The notes below the pieces were generated by a model, which searched no databases, was not told the origin of the DNA, and saw nothing but the letters and a program-made list of their open reading frames with translations. Positions 1-8,006 of a DNA stretch of 14,539 nt are shown here, piece after piece. Every line of letters starts with the position of its first letter. Positions within the stretch are counted from its first letter, which is position 1. The position numbers were made by a program, and so were the translations under genes. The DNA is from CAYWFU01 sp964457585 (lineage in GTDB: Bacteria > JACRDZ01), in the NCBI GenBank assembly GCA_964457585.1, contig CAYWFU010000079.1, forward strand, positions 1 to 14,539. The letters are read 5' to 3'.

Positions 1-55
1 TAAAAAAATTCCAAAATTGATTTGACCCAGTCTGTCTGCCGCAGGGTTCTTCATT

Positions 56-101
56 GGAATTTAGAGCTTATTTGTTATTTGGTGCTTGTAATTTGGGATT
101 T
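56..101 (+). repeat. degenerate ATTTGG/ATTTGGGATTT-type low-complexity spacer
   Basis: The spacer ahead of htrA is made of short degenerate words (GGAATTTAG, TTATTTGGTGC, TAATTTGGGATTT) that echo one another. Such tracts are familiar between genes in candidate-phylum MAGs, but that is recollection and not shown here. The tract can be read through in frame with the htrA signal peptide from an ATG at 54, which is why the longer start is probably spurious. Bases 1-55 hold nothing else that I recognise. Confidence 0.35.
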
Positions 102-113
102 AAAGGGGAAAAT

Positions 114-1441
114 ATGTATAAAATAAAACATTTAATAATTTATATAATCATCTTATGTATTTTTATTCATCCAATTAATTTTATTTCTGCCTCTGAAAAA
201 GAAGAAAGCGAGAAGAAATCGGCAGAAATTCTAAGCTTAAAGGATTTAAGCAGGCAATTTGTATCTATTGCCCGGAAAGTTAGCCCTTCTGTAGTCAATA
301 TTAGTATATCCAAGGTTATTGCAGGACGTAATCCCAGATATTTTTATTTTGGGCCTGGGCAAAATCCTTTTGATGAAATGGACCCTTTGCAAATGAAATT
401 ATTGTTAAATTATCTAATCAGGAAGAATATAAAGCAAAAATTGTAGGAACTGATCCTAAAACAGATATTGCTGTTATAAAAATAGATGCTGATAAATTAA
501 CAAAAGCAAATATCGGGAATTCCGATAAGATAGAGGTTGGCGACTGGGTTTTAGCAGTTGGAAATCCTTTTGGGCTTGATCAAACTGTCACAGCAGGTAT
601 AATAAGTGCAAAGGGACGTTCGCGGATGGGAATTGCAGATTATGAGGATTTTATTCAGACTGATGCGGCTATCAATCCGGGAAACAGCGGAGGACCTTTA
701 GTTAATCTTGATAGTGAAATAGTTGGTATTAATACAGCTATTTTCAGCCAGACAGGCGGATATCAGGGAGTCGGTTTTGCAGTTCCAATTAATATGGCAA
801 AAGCTGTTATGGATTCGCTTATTAAAAAAGGCAAGGTTACTCGCGGCTGGTTTGGAGTATATATACAGGATATAACGGCTGATCTTGCAAAATCTTTTGC
901 CCTGACTAAAAATGAGGGTGCTTTAATTTCCAGTGTTATGAAAAATTCTCCTGCAGAAAAAGCTGGAATTAACCGCGGTGATATTATAATAAATTATGAT
1001 GGTAAAAAAGTTATTGATGCTACTCAATTGCGCAATATGGTTGCTGAAACTGAAGTAGGGAAAGAAGTTGAAATAGAAATTATACGTGAGAAAAAAAATC
1101 AAGCATTAAAAGTTACTATTGGGCAATTCAATGAAGAAAAGGATGAACAGGAAGGAATAACTAATTTTGGGTTAAATCTCCAGGAATTAACATCTGAGCT
1201 GGCGCAAAAATTTGGCTATGAGGAAAATGCAGGACTCCTTGTTGCGAATGTGGAACCGAACAGCGCTTCTGATAGCGCAGGAATTAAAAGAGGAGATTTA
1301 ATTGTTGAAGTAAATAATTTGAAGGTTCCTACCATTAATAGGTTCAAAAAAGCATTGACTGCATCAGATGATAAAAATAGAGCATTGTTTTTAGTGCGAA
1401 GTGGTGATAATATATGGTATGTAGTACTTAAGAAGGAGTAA
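114..1441 (+). pseudogene. htrA: HtrA/DegP-family periplasmic serine protease, frameshifted and missing its catalytic His segment
   Basis: HtrA proteases degrade or refold damaged envelope proteins. I place the start at ATG 114, after AGGGGA (104-109); it gives an export signal (MYKIKH, a hydrophobic core, then ISASEKEE). Frame 3 runs through VSPSVVNISIS to NPFDEMDP and stops at 446. The homologous protein resumes in frame 2 from about 389 (ANEIIVKLSNQEEYKAKIVG), with a frame-2 stop at 374-376, so the junction lies at 377-389. The catalytic Asp (TDPKTDIAVIKI) and Ser (NPGNSGGPLV) are present, followed by two PDZ domains (starting near RGWFGVYIQ and NFGLNLQEL). The stretch that normally carries LGSGV...TNNHVV with the catalytic His, roughly 45-60 residues, is absent. 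Either the gene is dead or the assembly is collapsed here. dnaJ follows after 2 nt. Confidence 0.85.
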
Positions 1442-1443
1442 TA

Positions 1444-2526
1444 ATGAAAGATTATTACAAAATATTGGGTCTAAAAGAAGATGCATCCAATGATGAAATA
1501 AAAAAAGTATTTCGCAATCTGGCAAAAAAATATCACCCTGATGCAAATCCAGGAAATAAAAGAGCTGAAGAACAGTTTAAGGGAATTAATGAAGCATATG
1601 AAATATTAGGCGATGCTGAAAAGCGTAAACAGTATGATACCATGCGGACAGCTTCAGCAAGCGGATATGATTTTTCCGACTTTGTAAACAGAGGTAAAAG
1701 AGATAACCAAAAAGGTTCATTTTCTGATTTTGATTTTGGAGATTTTGGCAGTATATTCGGTTCAATGTTTGGGCGGGGAGGTAAATCTTCTTTTAATAAT
1801 ACATATCAACCTGAAGATTTGAATTATGAACTAACCATTCCTTTTGAACAGGCAATTACAGGCGGGCAGACAACAATCACAGTTCCAATAAAAACAGAAT
1901 GTCCATCCTGTAATGGAACAGGCGCAAAACCCGGAACTGCAATTAAAACATGTCCTAATTGCAGCGGTAAAGGTTCAGTGAGCATGGCGCAGGGAAGTTT
2001 TGCTTTTTCGCAGCCATGTCCAAAATGTCTTGGCAAAGGTACATTTATATCATCGCCATGTCATAACTGTAATGGAGAAGGGATATCCACTCAATATAAA
2101 AAAATAAATGTGGATATTCCTCCAGGTGTGAATGACGGAGCGATTTTACGTTTAAGCGGACAGGGACCTTCTGCAAGCAGAAACGAGCCATGCGGGGATA
2201 TTAATATCTCTATAAAAATAGCACCTCATCATTTTTTTCAGCGTAAGGGTTATGATATTTACTGCGAAATAACTATTAATCTTGCTCAGGCAATTCTTGG
2301 GTCACGAATAAAAATAAAAACAATTAATGAATCAGTTATAGTAAAAATACCACCCGGAACTCAAAATGGTGCAGTATTGCGTGTACCTGAACATGGAATA
2401 GTTAAGCCAACTGGTGATTACGGGGATCAATATATTAAAATTAAAATCGATATCCCAAAAAAACTTAATGATGCTCAAAAAAAATTAGTAGAGGAACTTG
2501 CACATTTAAGTAATTTAAAATATTAA
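1444..2526 (+). CDS. dnaJ: DnaJ, Hsp40 co-chaperone
   Basis: DnaJ delivers unfolded clients to DnaK and stimulates its ATPase in the cytoplasm. The 360-residue protein is full length for the family. It has a J domain (residues 1-67) with HPD at 31-33, a Gly/Phe-rich linker (about 91-113), the first client-binding domain from about 123, and a complete zinc region at 153-213 with four CxxCxGxG motifs (CPSCNGTG, CPNCSGKG, CPKCLGKG, CHNCNGEG). A second client-binding/dimerisation domain closes the protein. The start is ATG 1444, after AAGGAG (1433-1438) that overlaps the htrA end. No dnaK or grpE is in the window, so this may be a second copy or a displaced one. Its pairing with htrA suggests a proteostasis pair. 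Confidence 0.97.
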   Translation: MKDYYKILGLKEDASNDEIKKVFRNLAKKYHPDANPGNKRAEEQFKGINEAYEILGDAEKRKQYDTMRTASASGYDFSDFVNRGKRDNQKGSFSDFDFGDFGSIFGSMFGRGGKSSFNNTYQPEDLNYELTIPFEQAITGGQTTITVPIKTECPSCNGTGAKPGTAIKTCPNCSGKGSVSMAQGSFAFSQPCPKCLGKGTFISSPCHNCNGEGISTQYKKINVDIPPGVNDGAILRLSGQGPSASRNEPCGDINISIKIAPHHFFQRKGYDIYCEITINLAQAILGSRIKIKTINESVIVKIPPGTQNGAVLRVPEHGIVKPTGDYGDQYIKIKIDIPKKLNDAQKKLVEELAHLSNLKY

Positions 2527-2537
2527 GGAAAATTATT

Positions 2538-2837
2538 ATGAAATTGTGGATTGTTGCATTTGCTGTTTTTATTATAAATCTGCCTTTTGGCTTCTGGCGT
2601 AAAAATGTTGAGAAATTTTCATTGCAATGGTTTTTAGCTATTCATTTACCAGTTCCTTTTATTATTGCATTACGTATAATGGCTGGTATTGGTTTTAAAT
2701 TCATCACTTATCCAATATTACTTGGATCTGATTTATTAGGACAAATTATCGGCGGAAAAATTTATTTGAACTATATTAGACACTATAAGCAATATGCTAC
2801 TTCTTGTTTATTTTCAGCAATCCATAGAATTTTGTGA
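2538..2837 (+). CDS. small conserved-looking integral membrane protein, function unknown
   Basis: The 99-residue protein has three hydrophobic segments: IVAFAVFIINLPFGFW (about 4-20), FLAIHLPVPFIIALRIMAG (about 32-50) and FITYPILLGSDLLGQIIGG (about 55-73). A short polar, basic tail follows. The words NLPFGFWR, FSLQWFLAIHLPVPF and GQIIGGK look conserved, and I have an impression of similar unnamed proteins in other phyla, but I know no function. The start is ATG 2538 with AAGGAA (2525-2530) overlapping the dnaJ stop, so translation is probably coupled. The tail after GGKI (YLNYIRHYKQY...) looks less conserved than the rest, so the true family end may be earlier or a small frameshift may have altered it. 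Confidence 0.7.
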   Translation: MKLWIVAFAVFIINLPFGFWRKNVEKFSLQWFLAIHLPVPFIIALRIMAGIGFKFITYPILLGSDLLGQIIGGKIYLNYIRHYKQYATSCLFSAIHRIL

Positions 2838-2856
2838 AATAGAGAATTCAAAAAAT

Positions 2857-3639
2857 ATGAAATATCAGATTTTAGGTAAAATAAATTATATTAAAAAAAT
2901 TAATTCGGAATTTTATCATTTAAAAATAAATACTCCTCAAATAGCCCTAAACGCTAAACCCGGTCAGTTTGTTCATATACGCTGTAATGATATACTCTTC
3001 CCTTTTTTACGCAGACCTATGAGTATTTTTAATGTTAATAAAAAAAATATAGAAATAATTTTTCAAGTAAAAGGTGCTGGTACACAAATCTTAAGTCAAA
3101 AAAAATTTGAAGAAGAACTTGATATTTTAGGTCCGTTAGGGAATGGGTTTACTTTAACTCAACAACCGTATATCTTATTAATCGGCGGTGGAATGGGAAT
3201 GGTCCCGCTTTATTATCTTGCAAAAGAATTAAAACGCAAAAAGAAAAAATTTGAAATTTTTATGGGAGCAAGGTCCAAGAGCGGATTGATTACGCTTGAT
3301 TTTTTTAAAAAACTTAAAATGCCGTTAAATATTTCAACTGATGATGGCAGCTTTGGATTTAAAGGTTCAATTATTGAACTGGCAGAAAATTATCTAAAGT
3401 CAAATAATATAGATAAAAATAAAATAAAAGTTTATTCCTGCGGTCCGCATCCAATGCTTATTGCTATTCAAAAATTAGTAAAAAAATATTGCATTACCTG
3501 TGAAATTTCATTGGAAGAATATATGGGATGCGGTGTTGGCGCATGCTTTTCCTGTGTTTGTAAATCGCAGAATAATCAGTATAAAAGAATATGTCTGGAA
3601 GGTCCGGTGTTTAAAGCAGATGAGGTATTTTTAGAATGA
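2857..3639 (+). CDS. pyrK: PyrK, FAD/[2Fe-2S] electron-transfer subunit of dihydroorotate dehydrogenase B
   Basis: PyrK passes electrons from dihydroorotate oxidation in PyrD to NAD+, in de novo pyrimidine synthesis. I chose ATG 2857 (MKYQILGK, 260 aa) because the upstream codons to 2794 overlap the previous gene and are not family-like. The ferredoxin-reductase fold shows the FAD motif RRPMS (residues 52-56), GAGTQIL (73-79) and the nucleotide-binding GGGMGMVPLYYL. The C-terminal [2Fe-2S] ligands are Cys225, 230, 233 and 246 (C-x4-C-x2-C-x12-C, inside EEYMGCGVGACFSC), the PyrK pattern. The last bases overlap the pyrD start (ATGA at 3636-3639), as expected for a heterotetramer made in balance. 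Confidence 0.95.
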   Translation: MKYQILGKINYIKKINSEFYHLKINTPQIALNAKPGQFVHIRCNDILFPFLRRPMSIFNVNKKNIEIIFQVKGAGTQILSQKKFEEELDILGPLGNGFTLTQQPYILLIGGGMGMVPLYYLAKELKRKKKKFEIFMGARSKSGLITLDFFKKLKMPLNISTDDGSFGFKGSIIELAENYLKSNNIDKNKIKVYSCGPHPMLIAIQKLVKKYCITCEISLEEYMGCGVGACFSCVCKSQNNQYKRICLEGPVFKADEVFLE

Positions 3640-4547
3640 TTACAAAAGTAAAAATCGGTAAATTAATTTTAAATAATCCAGTTATGACAGCTTCAGGTAC
3701 ATTTGGTTATGGTGAGGAATATGCGGATTTTGTTGATTTGAATCGCATTGGAGCTGTTGTAGTCAAAGGAACATCGCTTAATCCGTCAAATGGCAATCCC
3801 ACACCGCGTATTGCAGAAACAGCATCAGGCATGCTGAATGCAATTGGTTTGCAGAATGTTGGAGTTGAAGAATTTATCAAGATTAAACTGCCGTATTTGC
3901 GAAAATTTAAAACTAAAGTTATTGTTAATATTTATGCTCATAGCATTGAGGAATTTAAAAAGTTAGTTGACAGATTAAATCAAGCAAAAGGAGTTCATGC
4001 TCTTGAAATAAATATTTCCTGTCCAAATGTAAATAAAGGCGGTATGGCTTTTGGCTTATTTCCTGAAACCACATTTAATGTTGTAAAAGCAATAAGACAG
4101 AATACAGATTTAACCATAATCACAAAATTAACTCCAAATGTAACTGATATAACAGAAATAGCTCTTGCTTCAGAAGAAGCCGGAAGCGATGCGGTTTCAT
4201 TAATAAATACTGTGCTTGGAATGGCAATAGATATTAATACTAGAAAACCAAAACTTAAAAATATTACAGGAGGATTATCAGGACCTGCAATTAAACCTAT
4301 CGCAATACGCATGGTATGGCAGGTATATAAAAAAGTTAATATCCCGGTAATTGGAATGGGTGGAATAATGAATACAGAAGATGCTCTGGAATTTATAATA
4401 GCAGGTGCAAGCGCCATCCAGATCGGGACAGGGAATTTTATAAATCCGCATATAACAATGGATATAATTGATGGAATAGAAAAATATTTAAAAGAAAAGA
4501 AAAGAAAAAATATTAAAGAATTAGTTGGAGCATTAGATATAAGATGA
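3636..4547 (+). CDS. pyrD: dihydroorotate dehydrogenase, class 1B catalytic subunit
   Basis: This FMN enzyme oxidises dihydroorotate to orotate, the fourth step of UMP synthesis, and works with PyrK. The 303-residue TIM barrel shows MTASGTFGYGEEY near the N-terminus, KGTSLNPSNGNPTPR (about 44-58), AIGLQNVGVE, and NISCPNVNKGG with the class 1 catalytic cysteine at 129. GMGGI and GASAIQIGTGNF form the phosphate/FMN-binding end. The Cys base plus the adjacent pyrK identifies class 1B. The gene overlaps pyrK by 4 nt upstream and the next gene by 4 nt (ATGA at 4544-4547), so the three are probably co-translated. Confidence 0.96.
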   Translation: MITKVKIGKLILNNPVMTASGTFGYGEEYADFVDLNRIGAVVVKGTSLNPSNGNPTPRIAETASGMLNAIGLQNVGVEEFIKIKLPYLRKFKTKVIVNIYAHSIEEFKKLVDRLNQAKGVHALEINISCPNVNKGGMAFGLFPETTFNVVKAIRQNTDLTIITKLTPNVTDITEIALASEEAGSDAVSLINTVLGMAIDINTRKPKLKNITGGLSGPAIKPIAIRMVWQVYKKVNIPVIGMGGIMNTEDALEFIIAGASAIQIGTGNFINPHITMDIIDGIEKYLKEKKRKNIKELVGALDIR

Positions 4548-5932
4548 AAAAATTATCTAAAATATTAGAAGATAGAGTTCAATGTCAGGTGTGTGGAAAC
4601 TGGTATCAAAGAATTACATCAGGGCATTTATATACACATAATATGGAAATAAGTGATTATAAAGAGCAATATAAAAATGCTGAATTAACTTCCCCTTATC
4701 TTATTTATAAAATGACTCTTCATCTGCGTAATAAATTAAAAAATCCATTATTCCGAAAGCAATTATCAGAACGCTTAAGGGAAAGTGTTTTAAAAAGATG
4801 GAGAAATCCTATACTTAGAGCTAAGATGGTAGAGGATTTACGGGGGTATATGAAAAATCCTGAAATTTTAGCTATCCTAAGCAAAAAAGCTAAAAAAAGA
4901 TGGAAGAATCCTAAATTTAAAGAAAAGATGTTAAAAATTGCTCAGGATAAATGGAAAGATGAAGAATTCAGAAATAAAAAATTGGAAAATTTAAAAAAAG
5001 TAAATAATGATCCTGAAATTCAAATTAAAAGATTAAAAAATTTAAGAGATCCGAAATCTAGAGCAACTATAAAAAAGAAAGCTATTAAAAGATGGAAAGA
5101 TTCAACATATAGAACACATATGTTAAAAGTTAGAAACTCACCAAAAATTTTAGCCAAGCTAAGCAAAGCAATTAAAAAATCATGGAAAAATCCTGAAACT
5201 AGAGACAGATTAATGAAAATCAAAAGGGATCCAGCATATAGAGCTAAGTTAAGTAAGGCTGCAAAAAAAAGATGGAAAGACCCTGAACAGCGTGCAATGA
5301 TGATTGGATTTCAACATATTCCGGAAGTCAAAGAAAAAAAAATTAAAGCTATCAAAAAAAGATGGAAAAATTCTGAGTATAAATCTAAAGTTATTAATGC
5401 ATTGAAAAAAAGATGGGGTGAACCTAAATACTATACAAAAATGAAAAAGATTGCCAAAGAAAGATGGGCTGATCCTGAATATCGGAATAAAATGATAAAA
5501 ATTCGTCAAGAAAAATTAAAAGATACTGTTTATCGTGCTAAATTGCAAAAGACTGCCAAAAAAAGATGGGCTGATCCTGAATATCGGAATAAGATGATAA
5601 AAATTCATCAAGAAAAATTAAAAGATACTGTTTATCGCGCTAAATTGCAAAAGATTGCCAGAGAAACATTAAAGAAACCTGAAGTAATAGCTAAAATAAA
5701 AAAAGGTTTACAAAATAAATGGAAAGATCCGGAATATCAAAAAAAAGTAAAAATAGGTATTCAGAAAAGATCTAAAAATAAAGAATGGTTAGCTAATTTG
5801 AAGAAAGCTGCTCAAAAAAGAGCAAATGATCCAAAATGGCGTGCAAAAATGAAAAAAATTATGCAGGATAAATTGAAAACAAATCCCGAATTTCGAGAGC
5901 AGTTATTGAAAAATTTAGCTAAAAAAGTGTGA
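4544..5932 (+). CDS. MucR/Ros-like zinc-finger protein with about 24 tandem basic W-x-D/N-P repeats
   Basis: I do not know a name for this 462-residue protein. Residues 10-50 (VQCQVCGNWYQRITSGHLYTH, then EISDYKEQYKNAELTSP) match the style of the Ros/MucR zinc finger: CxxC, two His in HLYTH, then the YKE.(Y/F)..A.L motif. The remainder is about 24 units of 14-20 residues with the core K-[RK]-W-x-[DN]-P-[EK]-[YF]-R-x-K-M/L, often alternating with a W-less form. It is rich in Lys/Arg and Trp and has almost no acidic patches, which suggests a nucleic-acid-binding array like the NUMOD-type modules of homing endonucleases. No nuclease domain is visible. It overlaps pyrD by 4 nt and lies 20 nt before ccsA. 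A role as DNA-binding regulator or nucleoid protein is inference. Confidence 0.7.
   Translation: MKKLSKILEDRVQCQVCGNWYQRITSGHLYTHNMEISDYKEQYKNAELTSPYLIYKMTLHLRNKLKNPLFRKQLSERLRESVLKRWRNPILRAKMVEDLRGYMKNPEILAILSKKAKKRWKNPKFKEKMLKIAQDKWKDEEFRNKKLENLKKVNNDPEIQIKRLKNLRDPKSRATIKKKAIKRWKDSTYRTHMLKVRNSPKILAKLSKAIKKSWKNPETRDRLMKIKRDPAYRAKLSKAAKKRWKDPEQRAMMIGFQHIPEVKEKKIKAIKKRWKNSEYKSKVINALKKRWGEPKYYTKMKKIAKERWADPEYRNKMIKIRQEKLKDTVYRAKLQKTAKKRWADPEYRNKMIKIHQEKLKDTVYRAKLQKIARETLKKPEVIAKIKKGLQNKWKDPEYQKKVKIGIQKRSKNKEWLANLKKAAQKRANDPKWRAKMKKIMQDKLKTNPEFREQLLKNLAKKV
5461..5664 (+). repeat. near-identical 102-nt tandem duplication inside the repeat protein
   Basis: Bases 5461-5562 and 5563-5664 are two consecutive 34-codon copies. 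Both encode RWADPEYRNKMIKI followed by QEKLKDTVYRAKLQK, and they differ at only a handful of bases. The other repeats in the gene are far more diverged, so this is the latest expansion. Confidence 0.9.
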
Positions 5933-5952
5933 GAAAGGTTTAAATTTATTTT

Positions 5953-6762
5953 ATGTTATTAACATATTTTTCACATTTATTAACTGTAACCACAGCTATA
6001 TATCTTATAATTTCATTATTAACATTATTAATACTTACAACTCCGCAAAAAAAATTATTACAAATTTATAATATTTCTATACTAATTGCATTTATTTTTC
6101 ATACTGCTGCTTTAGTATTGCGTACTATTCTTTTAGAACATGCTCCTATGGCAAGTCTTTTTGACTCATTGCTTTTTTACACATGGTCAGTAAGTCTTAT
6201 TGTGAGTATAATGTATCTTCGTTACAAAGAGGAGGCTTTGTCCTTATTTGTTGCACTACCGATTTTTCTTGCTTTACTAAAAGCTTACAAATCTCCGCAA
6301 GACATTCGACCTTTGAGTCCGGCCTTGCAAACATTATGGTTTGAAACACATGTTGGGACATCATTTATTGCTTATGGATTTTTTACCTTAGGCTTAAGTA
6401 CTGGTTTTTTATATCTTCTAAAAAATAGAGAAAAAGCAAGGCTTTGCCAATTTATCTCTCCATTACCTGTAATAGAAAAACTAATTTACAGATTATGCGC
6501 ATGGGGATTTTTTATATTTACTATTGCTATGACAAGCGGTGGCATCTGGGCATTTTTAGCATGGAGCAATTATTTTATCTGGACACCGAAAGAACTTTTT
6601 TCAATTATATTATGGTTATACTATTCAACTTATCTTCATGCGCGCTACATTTCTGACTGGCATGGAAAAAAAAGCGCTTATTTAGCAATTGGCGGATTTT
6701 TCTTAATGATTTTTACTTATCTTGGAATCAGTCTTTTAATGCGCAGTTCACATTCGTTTTAA
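5953..6762 (+). CDS. ccsA: CcsA/ResC-family cytochrome c assembly (heme handling) membrane protein
   Basis: CcsA works with ResB/Ccs1 in system II cytochrome c maturation, carrying heme across the membrane to apocytochrome. The 269-residue protein is multi-spanning (about 8 hydrophobic segments). It carries LLEHAPMASLFDSLLFYTWSV, the membrane His in LWFETHVGTSFIAYG (His133), the tryptophan-rich region GGIWAFLAWSNYFIWTPKE (197-214) and the ending GISLLMRSSHSF with His267, the family's second heme-ligand position. The WWD signature is altered: the usual W-x-W-D-P-K-E reads F-I-W-T-P-K-E here, so one Trp is Phe and the Asp is Thr. The start is ATG 5953; the nearest Shine-Dalgarno-like AGAAAGG (5932-5938) is rather distant. 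resB follows after 72 nt. Confidence 0.9.
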   Translation: MLLTYFSHLLTVTTAIYLIISLLTLLILTTPQKKLLQIYNISILIAFIFHTAALVLRTILLEHAPMASLFDSLLFYTWSVSLIVSIMYLRYKEEALSLFVALPIFLALLKAYKSPQDIRPLSPALQTLWFETHVGTSFIAYGFFTLGLSTGFLYLLKNREKARLCQFISPLPVIEKLIYRLCAWGFFIFTIAMTSGGIWAFLAWSNYFIWTPKELFSIILWLYYSTYLHARYISDWHGKKSAYLAIGGFFLMIFTYLGISLLMRSSHSF

Positions 6763-6801
6763 TTGATAGCAGCTAACTACATTATATATTGCATTGCAGT
6801 T

Positions 6802-6817
6802 GCTCGATTCATCGAGC
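6802..6817. repeat. short perfect hairpin between ccsA and resB
   Basis: GCTCGAT-TC-ATCGAGC is a perfect 7-bp inverted repeat in the 72-nt spacer before resB. It is followed by TAATTTAAAAGGA and not by a T-run, so it does not look like an intrinsic terminator. It could stabilise or attenuate the message between the two genes, or be a decayed REP-like element; the preceding bases (GCAGCTAACTAC, TGCATTGCAGTTG) are also partly self-complementary. Confidence 0.55.
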
Positions 6818-6834
6818 TAATTTAAAAGGATACA

Positions 6835-7920
6835 ATGTTCAAAAAAATATGGAATTTTTTTACATCTTTAAAACTCACAATTTATCTGGGTTTAATTTTT
6901 ATTTTAGTTACAATTATTGGAAGTTTTTATATCCAGAATAATCCGGATTTTTTTACTGAAATTGATATGCAGAATTTTTTTAAGTGGTTCATAAATGCCT
7001 CCAGTCTTGATTTTAAAAAAGTCCTATGGATATGGGCTATTTTGCTTATTTTATTTTTATTAGCAATTAATACTTTTGTTTGCAGTATAGAAAAAATTAT
7101 TTCTATCGCCCATTTGTTAGGTAATCCTTCTGTTGAAATAACACCCGACTTTATAGATAATTTACGTGTTAAAAACTCTTTTACTCTTGATAAAGATTCC
7201 GGTTTTAAACAAAAAATTTCAAAAATACTTGAGAATAAAAACTATAGAACTATTATAAAAGAGACATCAAATGGAGATGTAATAATATATGGAGACAAAG
7301 GCGGATGGAGTAAATTTGCTCCTTATATAGTGCATTTAGCTTTTATTTTGGTTCTTATAGGTCACTTTATTTCCAGTCTTACAGGGTCTAAAATTAATGG
7401 CATTCCTATTTTTTATAGACAAAGTATAAATTTGCATGGAACAAATATTACTGCGCGATTTAATGAAATTAAATTTGACTATTTAGAAGATAATAAAAGC
7501 ATAAAAAATTTTGAAGCAAATATTTCAATTTTTGAAGATGGGCGAGAAACGCTGACAAAGTATGCAAAAATAAATCATCCTATTTTTTTCAGAGATAATA
7601 TGGTTTTATATATTTTAACTTATGGATTTTATCAGGAAAGATTTTTATATATTCTTATAAATGTCAATCAGGATAAAGGCGCAAAAACTGTATTTATCGC
7701 ATCTTTATTAATGCTGGCTGGATTATACTGCACATTGTTTATTACATATAGAAGATTCTGGATATATATTTCTCCATCAATTGATGGAAGTGAAAAATAT
7801 CAAATAAAAATCGGAGGATGGGCAGATAATATAAATTTTGAATTAGAAAAAAGAGTTAATGAATTTATCAAGGAAATTCAAAACACAACTGATATAGTTC
7901 TTTCTGCACACCAATTATGA
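6835..7920 (+). CDS. resB: ResB/Ccs1-family cytochrome c biogenesis protein
   Basis: ResB is the partner of CcsA in system II cytochrome c maturation and presents the apocytochrome on the outer face of the membrane. The 361-residue protein has the ResB layout. TM1 is near residues 13-32 (LKLTIYLGLIFILVTIIGSF), with the N-terminal SLKLTI start typical of the family. TM2 is near 63-84 (VLWIWAILLILFLLAINTF). A soluble part precedes TM3, FAPYIVHLAFILVLIGHFI, with conserved-type His residues. A long extracytoplasmic domain follows, then TM4 (FIASLLMLAGLYCTLFITY) and a short tail. The start is ATG 6835 with AAAAGGA (6824-6830). The stop overlaps the start of the next, broken gene (ATGA at 7917-7920). 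A 37-nt near copy of the 3' end recurs at 9561-9597. Confidence 0.92.
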   Translation: MFKKIWNFFTSLKLTIYLGLIFILVTIIGSFYIQNNPDFFTEIDMQNFFKWFINASSLDFKKVLWIWAILLILFLLAINTFVCSIEKIISIAHLLGNPSVEITPDFIDNLRVKNSFTLDKDSGFKQKISKILENKNYRTIIKETSNGDVIIYGDKGGWSKFAPYIVHLAFILVLIGHFISSLTGSKINGIPIFYRQSINLHGTNITARFNEIKFDYLEDNKSIKNFEANISIFEDGRETLTKYAKINHPIFFRDNMVLYILTYGFYQERFLYILINVNQDKGAKTVFIASLLMLAGLYCTLFITYRRFWIYISPSIDGSEKYQIKIGGWADNINFELEKRVNEFIKEIQNTTDIVLSAHQL

Positions 7921-8006
7921 AGATTTTATATTTATTCATTATTTTTTTCCCTTTTATACTGAAGAGTTCCTGCTTACCTTTATATTATAAGATATGTAAT
8001 TCATAA
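7917..8006 (+). pseudogene. stub of a truncated exported protein gene following resB
   Basis: ATG 7917 overlaps the resB stop as ATGA and opens a 29-codon frame: MKILYLFIIFFPFILKSS, then CLPLYYKICNS and stop. The start is a Lys plus a long hydrophobic core, like a signal peptide. SSC could be a lipobox-like cleavage site, though the match is poor. A third member of a cytochrome-maturation or thioredoxin-like operon would be exported in this way. The frame collapses where the opposite-strand glycosylase fragment begins (8001), so I read it as the 5' end of a gene cut by rearrangement. What the complete gene encoded cannot be seen. Confidence 0.5.

Noticed and set aside
45..55. GGTTCTTCATT near the window start equals the right edge of composite repeat copy 1
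   Set aside because: Only 11 nt match and the hairpin part upstream (CTGTCTGCCGCAG) is not a clear palindrome; too short to call a third copy.
2538..2837. Possible PlsY (acyltransferase) because of size, three membrane segments and neighbours
   Set aside because: The PlsY glycine and Ser/Arg motifs are absent and the protein is about half the usual length.
2794..2856. Earlier start for pyrK at 2794
   Set aside because: It would overlap the preceding gene by 44 nt and add residues unlike PyrK; ATG 2857 gives the normal N-terminus.
3995..4417. Minus-strand 140-codon open frame inside pyrD
   Set aside because: It lies entirely within a clear pyrD and has no family features.
5020..5509. Minus-strand open frames inside the repeat gene
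   Set aside because: They are the reverse of Lys-rich codons giving Phe/Leu-rich nonsense, with no start signal.
4780..5900. CRISPR-like or minisatellite repeat
   Set aside because: The repeats follow codon boundaries, vary in length and keep one long open frame, so they are protein repeats.
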